Shown here: in pieces, positions 8,851-18,162 of the stretch
How the letters are laid out: each line of letters opens with the position of its first letter
How positions within the stretch are numbered: position 1 is the stretch's first letter
NCBI GenBank assembly: GCA_051650965.1
Contig: JBOFRL010000019.1
Span: forward strand, 1 to 57,797
Length of the DNA stretch: 57,797 nucleotides
Reading direction: 5' to 3'
From: Enterovibrio sp051650965
Lineage (GTDB): Bacteria; Pseudomonadota; Gammaproteobacteria; Enterobacterales; Vibrionaceae
The notes under the pieces: generated by a model
Databases searched by the model: none
What the model saw: only the letters and a program-made list of their open reading frames with translations
Told to the model about the DNA's origin: nothing
Program-made: the position numbers and the translations under genes

Positions 8851-9855
8851 TTAAAAATAATCGCGCATCAAACAATTGAGCACTTGCAGCGCGCTGTGCG
8901 CCGTCAGTTTCGCGCTATCGGCCATCAGCCACAGATTGATCCCCTGAGGATGACTAATGTCGTTGCGCACGCGCCCGACACACACCGCCTCTTGCTCGCT
9001 CGCATCAGGAACAGGCGCAGGATACTCGCCCGGCGCAAAAAGCGTCACGCCCGGCGTTTGCAGCAAAATTCCCATCACCTGTTCAGCGTCAATCGGGTTA
9101 TGACACTCAAGGTGCAGAGCTTGGCCATTTCCATAAAAAACAGGGATTTGCACGCAAGTAGGGTTCACGGCAATCTCTTGGCCAAAAATGCGCTGACTTT
9201 CCCACACCAGCGCCATCTCCGCCTGCGTATAACCGTTTTCAAACAGCGCAGACGTTTGCGCTAGACAGTTAAAAGCGATCTGCTTAGGGAAAACATCGCT
9301 AGTGACTGATTGGCTGTTCAAAAGCGCAATTGTCTGGCTAGCAAGCTCATCAACGCCTTTTTTGCCTTGGCTGGCAACGGCTTGATAAGTGCTCACATTT
9401 ACCCGCGATACGCCCACCGCATCATGGATAGGCTTAAGCACGCGGCTCATCTGCATCACCAATGGGTCGGCAATTGCCACGATGTTTTTGTTGCGAAAAT
9501 CGGCAAGCGCTTCCTCATTTACCATTGGCAACACCAGCGGCACGTCGGGGTCTAGGCGAAATGCGCTAGAAATATCAATGACAACCACGCCAGCTTCCGC
9601 CGCAAGCGCCGCATATTGAATGCTAACCTCTGCATCGACGCAAAAAATGGCCACCTGCACTTGATTCCAGTCAAATGTCGCCGCGTCTTGTATGCGCACA
9701 CTTTGCCCTTGCACTCGCACCACTTCGCCAGCGCTATCGCTGCCAAGCAGATGGAGCGACTGCGCCGCAAACTCTTGCTCTTCTAGCAGCTCAATGATCG
9801 CACGCCCAACGGTGCCGCTCGCCCCTAAAATCGCTAACTGGTACTGCATCATCAC
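8851..9855 (-). CDS. usg: Usg: aspartate-semialdehyde dehydrogenase-like protein without catalytic cysteine
   Basis: A 334-residue protein of the Asd fold. The N-terminal Rossmann motif GASGTVGRAIIELL is at about residues 11-24. True aspartate-semialdehyde dehydrogenases have a catalytic Cys in an NPNC-type motif; here the matching stretch at about 127-135 reads VAIADPLVM and has no Cys. The protein is therefore unlikely to perform the Asd reaction, as is known for E. coli Usg-1, whose role is unknown. It starts with GTG at 9855 (4-bp overlap with the pdxB stop) or ATG at 9852, so it is translationally coupled to pdxB as in E. coli. Confidence 0.9.
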   Translation of the reverse strand: MMMQYQLAILGASGTVGRAIIELLEEQEFAAQSLHLLGSDSAGEVVRVQGQSVRIQDAATFDWNQVQVAIFCVDAEVSIQYAALAAEAGVVVIDISSAFRLDPDVPLVLPMVNEEALADFRNKNIVAIADPLVMQMSRVLKPIHDAVGVSRVNVSTYQAVASQGKKGVDELASQTIALLNSQSVTSDVFPKQIAFNCLAQTSALFENGYTQAEMALVWESQRIFGQEIAVNPTCVQIPVFYGNGQALHLECHNPIDAEQVMGILLQTPGVTLFAPGEYPAPVPDASEQEAVCVGRVRNDISHPQGINLWLMADSAKLTAHSALQVLNCLMRDYF

Positions 9856-10994
9856 TTCTCAACCTCAACCTTAAATCCTAATTGCTGCCAAACTCGCAGC
9901 TCATTTTCTTTATCGCAGCACACAGTAACCGAACCGTATTCACGGCGCTGCCAATAATTTTTACGAAGAAAATCAAATTGCTGACGCTGCGTGTGCGGAT
10001 CTTGCATGACGCGCCGAAAATCGGCATCGTCATTTCGAATGTCATAAACCAGCTGACACAGCGCGCGCTGCGTCTCCTGACACGACTTTTGAATTTTAAC
10101 CTTTACTATCAATCCTTTATCTAAAAGCGTCTCGACGGCAACTTGCTTGTCTTCTTGTTGCAAAAATCGGCAAAACTCATTAAAAATCATTGAGGTACCA
10201 CGAGCCTTGCCCTCGAGGCTATAACCGGCAATGTGCGGCGTTGCAAAAGCAAGCTGCGCTAACAGCTCGCCATCCACCAGCGGCTCATCTTCGAATACAT
10301 CGAGCACCGCTGTTAAATTTTGCTGCGCCAACGCAATTTTAAGCGCCTGATTATCGACAACTTTACCGCGCGCGGCATTGATCAAAATCGTACCAGACTT
10401 TAGCGCCGCGAGCCTTTTGGCATCAAAAAGGTGCCACGTCGGGTGCGCGCCATCATAAGTTAACGGGGTATGCAAAGAAACCACATCCGCCTGCGCGATA
10501 AGTTCATCCAGCGTGACAAACTGACGCGGGTCGCCGGCGTGCGCTAAAAAGGGGTCGCACAATAGATAAGGGATATTGAGCGCGTCTAAACAATCAGCAA
10601 GATAGCTGCCCACTTGACCTGCGCCAACTATACCCACCGTGCGTGATGAGAGCGCAAAATCATGCTGCTGGCTTAACGTATGCAGCGCGCTGAGCACATA
10701 TTCGGCCACGCCAATTTTATTGCAGCCCGGCGCATTCACAAAATGAATGCCACGCGATTGCAGCAGCGCGACATCCACGTGGTCAACGCCAGCCGTTGCG
10801 CTGCCAATAAAGCGCAGCTTAGGCGCCGATGCGAGCAGCGCTTGGTCCACTTTCGTTATCGAGCGCACCATCAGCGCGTCAACATCGTGCAGATCCTGCG
10901 CCTCGATCGCCCGCCCCGGCAGCGCCGTTACCTCGCCAAATTGGCTAAACAACGCCAAGGCGTACGGCATATTTTCATCAATGACTATTTTCAT
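9852..10994 (-). CDS. pdxB: Erythronate-4-phosphate dehydrogenase
   Basis: PdxB oxidises 4-phospho-erythronate in the DXP-dependent route to pyridoxal 5'-phosphate (vitamin B6). It belongs to the D-2-hydroxyacid dehydrogenase family. The NAD-binding GxGxxG is at residues 124-129 (GAGQVG). The catalytic set can be seen as the Arg of NAARGKVVD, the Glu of DVFEDEP and the His of TPHIAGYS. The C-terminal extension after about residue 285 is the PdxB-specific dimerisation domain. Length is 380 residues, as in E. coli. The ATG at 10994 is the start; usg overlaps its stop codon. Confidence 0.95.
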   Translation of the reverse strand: MKIVIDENMPYALALFSQFGEVTALPGRAIEAQDLHDVDALMVRSITKVDQALLASAPKLRFIGSATAGVDHVDVALLQSRGIHFVNAPGCNKIGVAEYVLSALHTLSQQHDFALSSRTVGIVGAGQVGSYLADCLDALNIPYLLCDPFLAHAGDPRQFVTLDELIAQADVVSLHTPLTYDGAHPTWHLFDAKRLAALKSGTILINAARGKVVDNQALKIALAQQNLTAVLDVFEDEPLVDGELLAQLAFATPHIAGYSLEGKARGTSMIFNEFCRFLQQEDKQVAVETLLDKGLIVKVKIQKSCQETQRALCQLVYDIRNDDADFRRVMQDPHTQRQQFDFLRKNYWQRREYGSVTVCCDKENELRVWQQLGFKVEVEK

Positions 10995-11223
10995 AACTCA
11001 ACACTTAACGAGTGCTTTGCAAAGTGGCGCATTTTTACCACAAGAGGCCGCGGGCTTATAGAAAATACGCAGACTTTTTTTCGCCGCAAGAGAAACCGAT
11101 CCCACTTCCAAGTTAACAACGCGATTTGACGCCTGAGCCCATTTCGCTCACTCCTTGCTTTCACCGTTTGCTATTTGTCTCTAGAATGAAGTCTTTCTCG
11201 TTTAGCAGCCAATTCAATTAATT
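10995..11223. other. Divergent intergenic region between pdxB and fadL
   Basis: A 229-base gap that must contain the promoters of both divergent genes. A TAGAAT box at about 11184 is a possible -10 for fadL, but I found no -35 at correct spacing. No gene or hairpin was recognised. Confidence 0.4.
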
Positions 11224-12462
11224 ATGATCAAAACACACCCGCTTCACCTGTCAGTACTCTGCAGCGCGCTTCTTTCGGCATCGGTGCTCTTTTCAAGCAG
11301 CGCTTTTGCTGCGGGATTTCAGGTCAATGGCCAGTCCGCAACCGGCCTTGGCCGCGCATTTGCGGGAGACGCGGTCATCGCCGACAACGCTTCTGTCATG
11401 GCGCGAAACCCTGCCGCAATGAGCCTGTTTGATCGTCCACAGCTCTCGTTAGGCCTGATCAATATCGAAACCGACGTCACCGTAAAAGGCGCAACCTACA
11501 CCACGCTGCTAGGATCGCAGCAGCTTGCGGACACGCAGATCGGCGGAACATCGCCAGTACCTAATATTTTTTACACCCATCCAGTCTCGGACAAATTGAC
11601 GCTCGGCGGCGCTATCTACTCCAACTTCGGCACCAAAACCGAATTTGCCTCCGACTATACTGCGAACCAATTTGGCGGCCTGACTGATCTTAAATCTTTC
11701 AACGTCGGGATCAGCGCCGCTTACAAAGTGACGCCGCAGCTAAGCCTTGGCGCAGGGATCGACTTTATCTATGGCATGGGCAAATTACGCCGTGACCCGC
11801 CGCCACTGGTTTCAAGCATTATGGGCATACAGCACGCCCTATCCATTGACGTGAGCGGCAGCGGCATCGGCGCGAATGTAGGCGCCGTGTATCAAGTCAA
11901 TGACAAGCACCGCTTTGGCTTAAGTTACCGCTACAGCCCTGAAATTGAAGCAAGCGGTGATGTGATTTATCTGGATAAGCAGGTCGGCGATCTTATTATC
12001 CCGCTACCTAATATTGCTGAATTTTCAGGATTTCACCAAACCACGCCACGTCTCGCGCTGCACTACTCGCTGCAGTGGATTGACTGGAGCACCTTTGACA
12101 CGCTCACCACTACCGATGGCACCACTCTTAGCCAATACGCGTGGCAAGACGGCTGGCACATTTCGCTGGGTACCACTTTCACGCTCGACAACAACTGGAC
12201 CTTACGCGCAGGCTATATGTATGACACCAGCGCGCAAGATCAGATCACCTCGATCTCCGTGCCAGACTCAGACAGACAGTGGTTCTCTGCCGGCGTTTCT
12301 TACGCATTTAGCCCACAATCGACCTTTGATTTTGGCGTCACTTACCTGATGGGTGAAGATGTCAAAGTGCATGAAACGATGCTAGGCAGCCTATATCAGG
12401 TTGACGCGACCACGCGCGCGAATGCGCTACTGTATGGCGTGCAGTACAGCTACAAGTTTTAA
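11224..12462 (+). CDS. fadL: FadL-family outer-membrane long-chain fatty acid transporter
   Basis: A 412-residue outer-membrane beta-barrel of the FadL/TodX family, which lets long-chain fatty acids and other hydrophobic compounds cross the outer membrane. The signal peptide ends at SSAFA-AGF (about residue 29). The N-terminal hatch contains the conserved NPAAMS motif. Alternating hydrophobic strands run through the rest, and the chain ends in YSYKF with the terminal aromatic needed for barrel insertion. The gene converges with mlaA, the same neighbourhood as fadL and vacJ in E. coli. The substrate cannot be read from sequence. Confidence 0.93.
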   Translation: MIKTHPLHLSVLCSALLSASVLFSSSAFAAGFQVNGQSATGLGRAFAGDAVIADNASVMARNPAAMSLFDRPQLSLGLINIETDVTVKGATYTTLLGSQQLADTQIGGTSPVPNIFYTHPVSDKLTLGGAIYSNFGTKTEFASDYTANQFGGLTDLKSFNVGISAAYKVTPQLSLGAGIDFIYGMGKLRRDPPPLVSSIMGIQHALSIDVSGSGIGANVGAVYQVNDKHRFGLSYRYSPEIEASGDVIYLDKQVGDLIIPLPNIAEFSGFHQTTPRLALHYSLQWIDWSTFDTLTTTDGTTLSQYAWQDGWHISLGTTFTLDNNWTLRAGYMYDTSAQDQITSISVPDSDRQWFSAGVSYAFSPQSTFDFGVTYLMGEDVKVHETMLGSLYQVDATTRANALLYGVQYSYKF

Positions 12463-12474
12463 ACCCGCCGCATA

Positions 12475-12499
12475 AAAAAACCGCCGTTGGCGGTTTTTT
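12475..12499. terminator. Bidirectional terminator between fadL and mlaA
   Basis: A stem of seven A plus CCGCC, a GTT loop, then GGCGG plus six T. It is flanked by A and T runs so that it can end transcription from both convergent genes, fadL (+) and mlaA (-). It lies 12 bases after the fadL stop and just before the mlaA stop. Confidence 0.92.
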
Positions 12500-12505
12500 G
12501 CGTTT

Positions 12506-13378
12506 TTATCCATCCACTTCATCAAGCAACGCTTGGTTAATATCAGAGTCGTCCAGCGTTTGTGGCTGCTGCTCTTTACCTAAATTGGCGCGGAAGGTTT
12601 TATTCTGCAAATAGACGTCGCGCGTAAACGCATACGGATCTCGCGAGTTATACAGCTGCCCTTCTTGCGCAACCAGCTCGGCGCGACTCTCTAAGCCTTG
12701 GAAGAACCATTTGATCAAGTTATAAGGGAAAACCACCAAAGAGAGCGGCGGATAGAGATCGTCGACGATATCGCCGACCATTTCACGCACCGTAACCGGC
12801 CCGTAAACCGGCGTCATCACATAGAGGCCATGCCCAACGCCGTAATGGCCGAGCACATCACCAAATTGGCGATCCGCCTGTTTTGGCTCATGCGCCATCG
12901 CCGCGACATCAACCAAACCGGCAACGCCAAAAGTCGAGTTTATCCAAAAACGGTTGAAATGGCTGAGCGCGCCTTTGCCATCGAGGATCAGCAAGCTATT
13001 GACCATGCTAAACGGCTCTTCTAAGTTGCTAAATACGTTAGAAATGCCTTTGCGAATGAAACGCGGCGTGTAATTGACATACGCCAGTGACACGGGACGC
13101 AGCAGGTAAGGGTCGAGCACTTTGAAGTTTAGCGCCCACATCGCGCGGTTAAAGCCTTCTAATGGATCAGATTGCTTTTTTTCTCCCGTCTGCGCACTTT
13201 GCTCTTCGCCGCGTCCTTTTTTGAAACTTTCATTTTGCTTTTCCCGCAAAAGCCGCGCATCGGTAACGATCTCTTGGACGGAAGATGGCGGATTTTTTGC
13301 AGCGGTATGAGGTTGAACCCGACCAGCGCAACCCGTTATCAACATGACACTCAACACCAGCACCACACGTTTCGCCAT
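12506..13378 (-). CDS. mlaA: Outer-membrane phospholipid-retrieval lipoprotein MlaA (VacJ)
   Basis: The outer-membrane component of the Mla pathway, which removes misplaced phospholipids from the outer leaflet and passes them to MlaC. The signal peptide ends in the lipobox LITGC, with the lipidated Cys at residue 17. The family motif DPLEGFNRAMW and the later PVYGPVTVREMVG block are present. I chose the ATG at 13378 because AAGG lies eight bases upstream; a GTG nine bases further up has the Shine-Dalgarno abutting it. The product is 290 residues, a little longer than E. coli MlaA at both ends. The mlaBCDEF genes are not in the window. Confidence 0.94.
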   Translation of the reverse strand: MAKRVVLVLSVMLITGCAGRVQPHTAAKNPPSSVQEIVTDARLLREKQNESFKKGRGEEQSAQTGEKKQSDPLEGFNRAMWALNFKVLDPYLLRPVSLAYVNYTPRFIRKGISNVFSNLEEPFSMVNSLLILDGKGALSHFNRFWINSTFGVAGLVDVAAMAHEPKQADRQFGDVLGHYGVGHGLYVMTPVYGPVTVREMVGDIVDDLYPPLSLVVFPYNLIKWFFQGLESRAELVAQEGQLYNSRDPYAFTRDVYLQNKTFRANLGKEQQPQTLDDSDINQALLDEVDG

Positions 13379-13446
13379 CCCATTCACCTTAATTATGTTA
13401 TGAAACTTAATTGTTATAATTATTGATTGATTTTCGCGTGGAAACT

Positions 13447-14697
13447 TTAGTGCAACTTTTGGTCAATTACAATAACCTGACTCGTTCCTAGCAACAACGG
13501 TCGACTCACTCCAAACCAATCGCCGCTACGCGTCTTCATGTTACCATCAACGTCAATGCGCGCCCTAATTACAATTTGTTGAAAATCTGACAGCCTCTTC
13601 GAGCTGATGTTGTCCATATCTACATCTGTGAATGTGACGCTAACTGGCAGTTTTATCGGCAGTTTTTTAGTCGCAATCGGCATCGGCGAATCAGCGCTTT
13701 CATGCACCGTGACCACAAGCTCGCCTCGTTTCACCTCGCCTTCGCGCTCAATCGGCACAAAAATGTCGGCGCCCGGCTCTATTTTGACCGTGACGCTGCC
13801 GATCGGCAGATCGTGTTGCTCAGGGCGCTGAAATTTAGCGCGCGCAATACTTTGCTCAAGCCCCGCACGGCGATGGTCACCCGGCGCAAGCCGCTGCTGC
13901 ATTTTTTGCCAGTAAAACACCGCCCCCTCAAAATGGGCGCGCTCGTAAGCATTTAAAGCCAGCAGCGAGAGCGCTTGCAAGCCCGTTTCACCGCTCACTT
14001 TTTCGAGCTCTTCGAGCAAATTTTTCGCCTGCTGATGGCTATTTTTATCTTTGCGCGACAACAGTGCCTGCGCATAGCGTAAACGCACTTCATCGTCATC
14101 CGGTGACAAGGCATAAGCTTTACTGACCGCTAAATCAAAAGATTGCCAATCGCGATTAAACAGCACCGTCTTGCCAAACAAGAGCCAAGCCTTAGCGTCA
14201 TCCGGCCTTGACTCGAGCGAGGTGCGCAGCCCTAACGCGAACGCTTGCTGATCTTGGTCGCTAAGCTCCTCACCGTCATTCAGCCGGCGCAATAGCTCAG
14301 GAAAGCGCTGATTTGCCAAACGCCACGCGGCCAATTTTTGCTGCGCCCCCAGCTGAAAATAGAGGCTAAAGCTGACAAATAGCACCACAATCACGCTAAA
14401 ACTTATCCAAACGGCATTGCAGTGCGAAGTATTAACATAGTTGTCGACGGGTTTGGTTGGGATATCAAAAAGTAAATTTTTTTGTAATTCAGGTACTAAT
14501 TCGTTTTTTGAGGAGATAATACCCTTTTTTTCCTCTTTACCCAGCTCAACTAATCTATCAAGGTAGAGCCTTTTATTAAGCGCACTTGAGCTGATATTTT
14601 TAGCGCGCACCCGATCGCTGACAGAAAAAAAAATTACCGCCGTAAGTGCAATAATGATCAGAGTACCGCTGGTCAGCCAAAATGCTAACTCACTCAT
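13447..14697 (-). CDS. ccmI: Cytochrome c maturation chaperone CcmI
   Basis: CcmI binds apocytochrome c and delivers it to the CcmF-CcmH heme ligation complex in the inner membrane. The 416-residue protein has two membrane segments (about residues 5-26 and 93-115), with the cytoplasmic leucine/lysine-rich segment between them. A TPR-rich periplasmic domain follows. In E. coli this domain is fused to CcmH; here, as in Vibrio and Pseudomonas, it is a separate gene. It overlaps ccmH by eight bases and is the last gene of the ccm operon, 68 bases before mlaA. Confidence 0.9.
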   Translation of the reverse strand: MSELAFWLTSGTLIIIALTAVIFFSVSDRVRAKNISSSALNKRLYLDRLVELGKEEKKGIISSKNELVPELQKNLLFDIPTKPVDNYVNTSHCNAVWISFSVIVVLFVSFSLYFQLGAQQKLAAWRLANQRFPELLRRLNDGEELSDQDQQAFALGLRTSLESRPDDAKAWLLFGKTVLFNRDWQSFDLAVSKAYALSPDDDEVRLRYAQALLSRKDKNSHQQAKNLLEELEKVSGETGLQALSLLALNAYERAHFEGAVFYWQKMQQRLAPGDHRRAGLEQSIARAKFQRPEQHDLPIGSVTVKIEPGADIFVPIEREGEVKRGELVVTVHESADSPMPIATKKLPIKLPVSVTFTDVDMDNISSKRLSDFQQIVIRARIDVDGNMKTRSGDWFGVSRPLLLGTSQVIVIDQKLH

Positions 14698-15175
14698 TCT
14701 TCACGCCTTTATATAAAAATTTATCCTCTTCATGCAGCAACGCTTGCACGCGCTGCCGCTCAGCAAGGCTTAACACCACAGTTTGCCGCCGCCGGCAAAG
14801 CCGCACCAGCCATATAAAACCCGACAGCGCAAACAGCAGCGGCCCAACCCATAAAATCAAGGTGCCCAATGTGAGCGGCGGATCGTAGCTGACCGAATTG
14901 CCAAAGCGTTCCACCATATAATTAATGATTTGCTGCTTACTTTTGCCAAGGTTGACCTGCTCATACACTTTTTTACGCATGTCCTGCGCCAGCGGCGCGC
15001 TCGAATACGCAATATTTTTACTTTGGCATTCAGGGCAGCGCAGCTGCATGCCAAGCTCTTCAAACAGGCGCTCTTGCTCGAGCGAGGCAAATTTATGCAC
15101 ATTTTCTGCAGCAACAGAAAAAACAGCGCCATTAAAGTAAAGCGCAAGCCCCAGCACAAGCCAGACGAACTTCAT
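14690..15175 (-). CDS. ccmH: Cytochrome c maturation thiol oxidoreductase CcmH
   Basis: A membrane-anchored periplasmic thioredoxin-like reductant of the apocytochrome heme-binding cysteines. The signature LRCPECQ places the redox pair at C47 and C50. A signal sequence occupies about residues 1-22, and a C-terminal membrane helix lies at about 100-124. I chose the ATG at 15175, giving 161 residues, because it overlaps the ccmG stop as ATGA. The longer ORF would run into ccmG. Its cysteine pair is normally recycled by CcmG. Confidence 0.93.
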   Translation of the reverse strand: MKFVWLVLGLALYFNGAVFSVAAENVHKFASLEQERLFEELGMQLRCPECQSKNIAYSSAPLAQDMRKKVYEQVNLGKSKQQIINYMVERFGNSVSYDPPLTLGTLILWVGPLLFALSGFIWLVRLCRRRQTVVLSLAERQRVQALLHEEDKFLYKGVKNE

Positions 15176-15711
15176 TGCTCCTCCGCAAGGATTGCTTGAT
15201 AGAGCGGCTGCAGCGTTTTTTTCCAATTCTGCTCATTAACTTCGCCAATGTGGCGATAGCGGATGATCCCTTTGCCGTCGACCAAAAACGTTTCCGGCGC
15301 GCCCCACACGCCCAGATCAAAGCCGAGCATGCCGCTGCCATCAAAAAGATTGACCTGATAGGGATCTTTGAGCGTGCTAAGCCATGCGATCGCTTTTTCT
15401 CGCTGATCTTTATAATTGAGCCCAATGATATTTATGCCCTTTCTGGCAAGGGTTTGCAAATAAGTGTGTTCTTGATAACAAGTCGGACACCACGTCGCCC
15501 ACACGTTGAGCAGGTGCACTTTGCCGTAAAAGAGCGTTTCGTCATACATTTTTTCATGCTGATGCAGATCTTGCGCGCGGGCAAAAGGGACCGGCTTGCC
15601 AATCAGCGCGTACTGCACCATCGCCAGCGATTCCCCCTGCGCAACGCGCCGCACTTGCAGGAATAAAACGGCTGTCAGCGCCACGCACACCAGCAGCGGC
15701 ACGTAAAGCAT
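15172..15711 (-). CDS. ccmG: Periplasmic thiol:disulfide reductase CcmG (DsbE)
   Basis: A membrane-anchored thioredoxin-fold protein that supplies reductant for cytochrome c maturation. The active site WCPTC has cysteines at residues 75 and 78. The conserved GVWGAPETF loop with cis-proline follows at about 139. An N-terminal membrane anchor spans residues 3-20. I chose the ATG at 15711, one base after the ccmF stop, giving 179 residues; a GAGAAG box inside the end of ccmF can serve as ribosome-binding site. The stop overlaps ccmH by four bases. Confidence 0.95.
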   Translation of the reverse strand: MLYVPLLVCVALTAVLFLQVRRVAQGESLAMVQYALIGKPVPFARAQDLHQHEKMYDETLFYGKVHLLNVWATWCPTCYQEHTYLQTLARKGINIIGLNYKDQREKAIAWLSTLKDPYQVNLFDGSGMLGFDLGVWGAPETFLVDGKGIIRYRHIGEVNEQNWKKTLQPLYQAILAEEQ

Positions 15712-15712
15712 T

Positions 15713-17680
15713 TTACTTCTCACAAAACAAACCCTTGGTATAGTACATGCGCGCAACACGATAGCGCTTGTCAAACAGAGCAAAGCCGCCGCCAAACGCC
15801 ATCAGCAGCGCTCCAATCCAGATCCAGCGCACAAAGGGCTTATAGTAGAGGCGCACCGACCACGTATTTTCGGCCACTTCTTCACCCAGCGACACATAAA
15901 TATCACGAAACACCCCTTTATCAATTGCCGCCTCAGTGAGCACGGCCTCTTGTACGGTATAAGTACGTTTTTCTGCCTCTAAACGGTTGATCTCAGTCTT
16001 TCCATCAGTGACAACAAAATCAGCCACAACCGCGCGGTAGTTAGGCCCAACTTCGCTGCGCAGCGCGGCAAAATGAAATTGGTACCCCTTCAAAGTGGCT
16101 GAGGATCCTAATTCCATTTTCACGTCTCTTTCAATATCATAATTTTCAACAAGGATCACGCCAACAATCAGCAGCGCAAATCCAATGTGGCCAAAAACCA
16201 TCGCGTAATGGCTGCCGCTTAACTGCTTAAGCCCGACCAGCAAAGAGCTCGCACGTGCCGCGCGCAGATAAACTTCCGCCAAAAGTAGCATCACTATCCA
16301 TATTCCCAGCATGCAGCCAAGCGCGGCCATCAAGCTAAACGTGTCACCGAAAAACCACACTAAAGCAATACCAAGCACCGCGGCAGCGCACCCACTCGTT
16401 AGCAAAATATTCTTATAATTTTTGAGCTCATCTTGCTTCCAGCGCAGCAAAGGACCAAGCCCAAGCAGCAGCACAAATGGGATTATTAGCCAAGAAAACA
16501 ACAAGTTAAAATAAGGCGCGCCAATTGAAACCGAGCCAGAGTCGCCAAGGCTAAGCAGCAGCGGCAATAGCGTTCCAAGCAGCACAATGTTGAGCGCAGT
16601 CATCAAAAAAATATTGTTGGCCAGCAAACCGCTTTCACGCGAAAAAAGGGCAAACGTGTACTTTTCGCGAATTTTGCCAGCTTGAAGCGCGTAGAGCAAA
16701 AAAGATCCGCCGATCACAACCGACAAAAACAGCAAAATAAACAGCCCGCGCGCCGGATCGGAGGTAAACGAATGCACGGAAATGAGCACGCCCGAGCGCA
16801 CCAGCAGCGTGCCGAGCAGGCTGAGCGAAAAGGTCGCCAGCGCCAGCAGCATCGTCCAAGCGCGAAACGCGCCGCGCTTTTCCGTCATCGCCAGTGCATG
16901 CATCAAAGCCGTGCTTGACAGCCAAGGCATCAGCGACACATTTTCCACCGGATCCCAAAACCACCAGCCGCCCCAGCCAAATTCGTGATAAGCCCACCAA
17001 GAGCCAAACGCGATGCCAAGCGTGAGGAAAATCCACGCGGCAGTGTTCCACGGCCGCGACCAGCGCGCCCACGCCATGTCGAGCTGACCGCTCATTAGCG
17101 CCGCTATCGCAAATGCAAAAGTGACCGAAAATCCGACGTAGCCCATGTACAGCAGCGGCGGGTGCACGATAAGACCGGGGTCTTGCAATAACGGGTTGAG
17201 ATCGCGGCCATCCACCGGAAAAAACGGCAGCGTGCGCAAAAACGGGTTAGAAGTGAACAGCGTAAAGGTCAAAAATCCGCACAACAGCATGCCCAGCACC
17301 GCCAGCACGCGCGCGACAAAAATCAGCGGCAAATTTTGGCTAAACTTAGCCACGGCCACCACCCACAACGCTTGCAGCAACACCCAAAGCAGCAGCGAGC
17401 CTTCGTGCGCCGCCCATGCAGCAGAGAGTCGATAGAACCAAGGCAACGTCGTATTAGAATTATCGGCAACATAACTAACAGTAAAATCATTGTGGAAAAA
17501 TGCCCACAGCAGCGTTAAAAATGCCAACAACAGCCATCCAAAGATCACCACACTCAGCGGCTTAGCCGCGCGCATCATCGCTTGATTACCACACACTGTG
17601 CCGCAAAGTGGCACGACACTCAGTAGCAATGAAAATCCCAGCGCAGCAATCAGCGCAAAGTGGCCCAGTTCTACGATCAT
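15713..17680 (-). CDS. ccmF: Cytochrome c heme lyase subunit CcmF
   Basis: A large polytopic inner-membrane protein (655 residues, about 14 or more helices) that receives heme from holo-CcmE and, with CcmH/I, attaches it to apocytochrome c. The tryptophan-rich heme-handling motif GWGGWWFWDPVEN is present, with conserved periplasmic-side histidines around it (for example WWAYHEFGW just before). Length and topology agree with the family. It lies 35 bases downstream of ccmE and is followed by ccmG after a single base. Confidence 0.97.
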   Translation of the reverse strand: MIVELGHFALIAALGFSLLLSVVPLCGTVCGNQAMMRAAKPLSVVIFGWLLLAFLTLLWAFFHNDFTVSYVADNSNTTLPWFYRLSAAWAAHEGSLLLWVLLQALWVVAVAKFSQNLPLIFVARVLAVLGMLLCGFLTFTLFTSNPFLRTLPFFPVDGRDLNPLLQDPGLIVHPPLLYMGYVGFSVTFAFAIAALMSGQLDMAWARWSRPWNTAAWIFLTLGIAFGSWWAYHEFGWGGWWFWDPVENVSLMPWLSSTALMHALAMTEKRGAFRAWTMLLALATFSLSLLGTLLVRSGVLISVHSFTSDPARGLFILLFLSVVIGGSFLLYALQAGKIREKYTFALFSRESGLLANNIFLMTALNIVLLGTLLPLLLSLGDSGSVSIGAPYFNLLFSWLIIPFVLLLGLGPLLRWKQDELKNYKNILLTSGCAAAVLGIALVWFFGDTFSLMAALGCMLGIWIVMLLLAEVYLRAARASSLLVGLKQLSGSHYAMVFGHIGFALLIVGVILVENYDIERDVKMELGSSATLKGYQFHFAALRSEVGPNYRAVVADFVVTDGKTEINRLEAEKRTYTVQEAVLTEAAIDKGVFRDIYVSLGEEVAENTWSVRLYYKPFVRWIWIGALLMAFGGGFALFDKRYRVARMYYTKGLFCEK

Positions 17681-17715
17681 TTACGACATCCTTGCTTTTT
17701 GCTTCGCAGCGTACT

Positions 17716-18162
17716 TTAACTCAGTGGCAAATGCCCCACCGTCTTAGCGACATCTGGCGGCATATAGCGTTCATCATGCTTGGCTAATACTTCAACAGCC
17801 CTTACTTTCAAAGGCTCAATTAACTTACCCTGAGCGACAATGGCCTGCTGCTCGCGGAAAAGATCTGGCAATATCCCCTCGTATTCCACGGTAATTGCAG
17901 GACCATTGTCCCTGATCTGAAAAATCACTTTTAGCGAATCGGGGTCGCGCACCAGTGAATTATTGACAACAACGCCCCCGACGCGCAGGCGCTGCCCAAC
18001 TTGCGGCTTGCCGCTCCTCCCTTTGCCGAACACCACCTCGCTTGGGGTGTAAAACAGATCCATATGTTCATTTAAAGCATAAATAACCAGCCCTATGGTC
18101 GTTGCGGCGCTAAGCAGCAAGACCAAAATCAGGGCAAAACGCTTTTTTCGGGTTTGACTCAC
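17716..18162 (-). CDS. ccmE: Periplasmic heme chaperone CcmE
   Basis: CcmE binds heme covalently through a histidine and carries it from CcmC to CcmF. The heme-binding residue is H129 in LAKHDERYMPP, matching H130 of E. coli CcmE. An N-terminal membrane anchor occupies about residues 9-29, followed by an OB-fold beta barrel. The start is a GTG at 18162 overlapping the ccmD stop (GTGA), so it is probably translationally coupled to ccmD. Length is 148 residues. Confidence 0.96.
   Translation of the reverse strand: MSQTRKKRFALILVLLLSAATTIGLVIYALNEHMDLFYTPSEVVFGKGRSGKPQVGQRLRVGGVVVNNSLVRDPDSLKVIFQIRDNGPAITVEYEGILPDLFREQQAIVAQGKLIEPLKVRAVEVLAKHDERYMPPDVAKTVGHLPLS

Noticed and set aside
13436..13450. 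A TAAAGTTT match on the minus strand at the end of ccmI, before mlaA
   Set aside because: The sequence 11 bases further on is unlike GCCGATAA, and it overlaps the ccmI stop codon. mlaA is not a flagellar gene. It is a chance -35 match.
16635..17072. ORFs in other frames inside ccmF, ccmC and folC
   Set aside because: They are shadows of strongly conserved genes, without ribosome-binding sites or recognisable domains.
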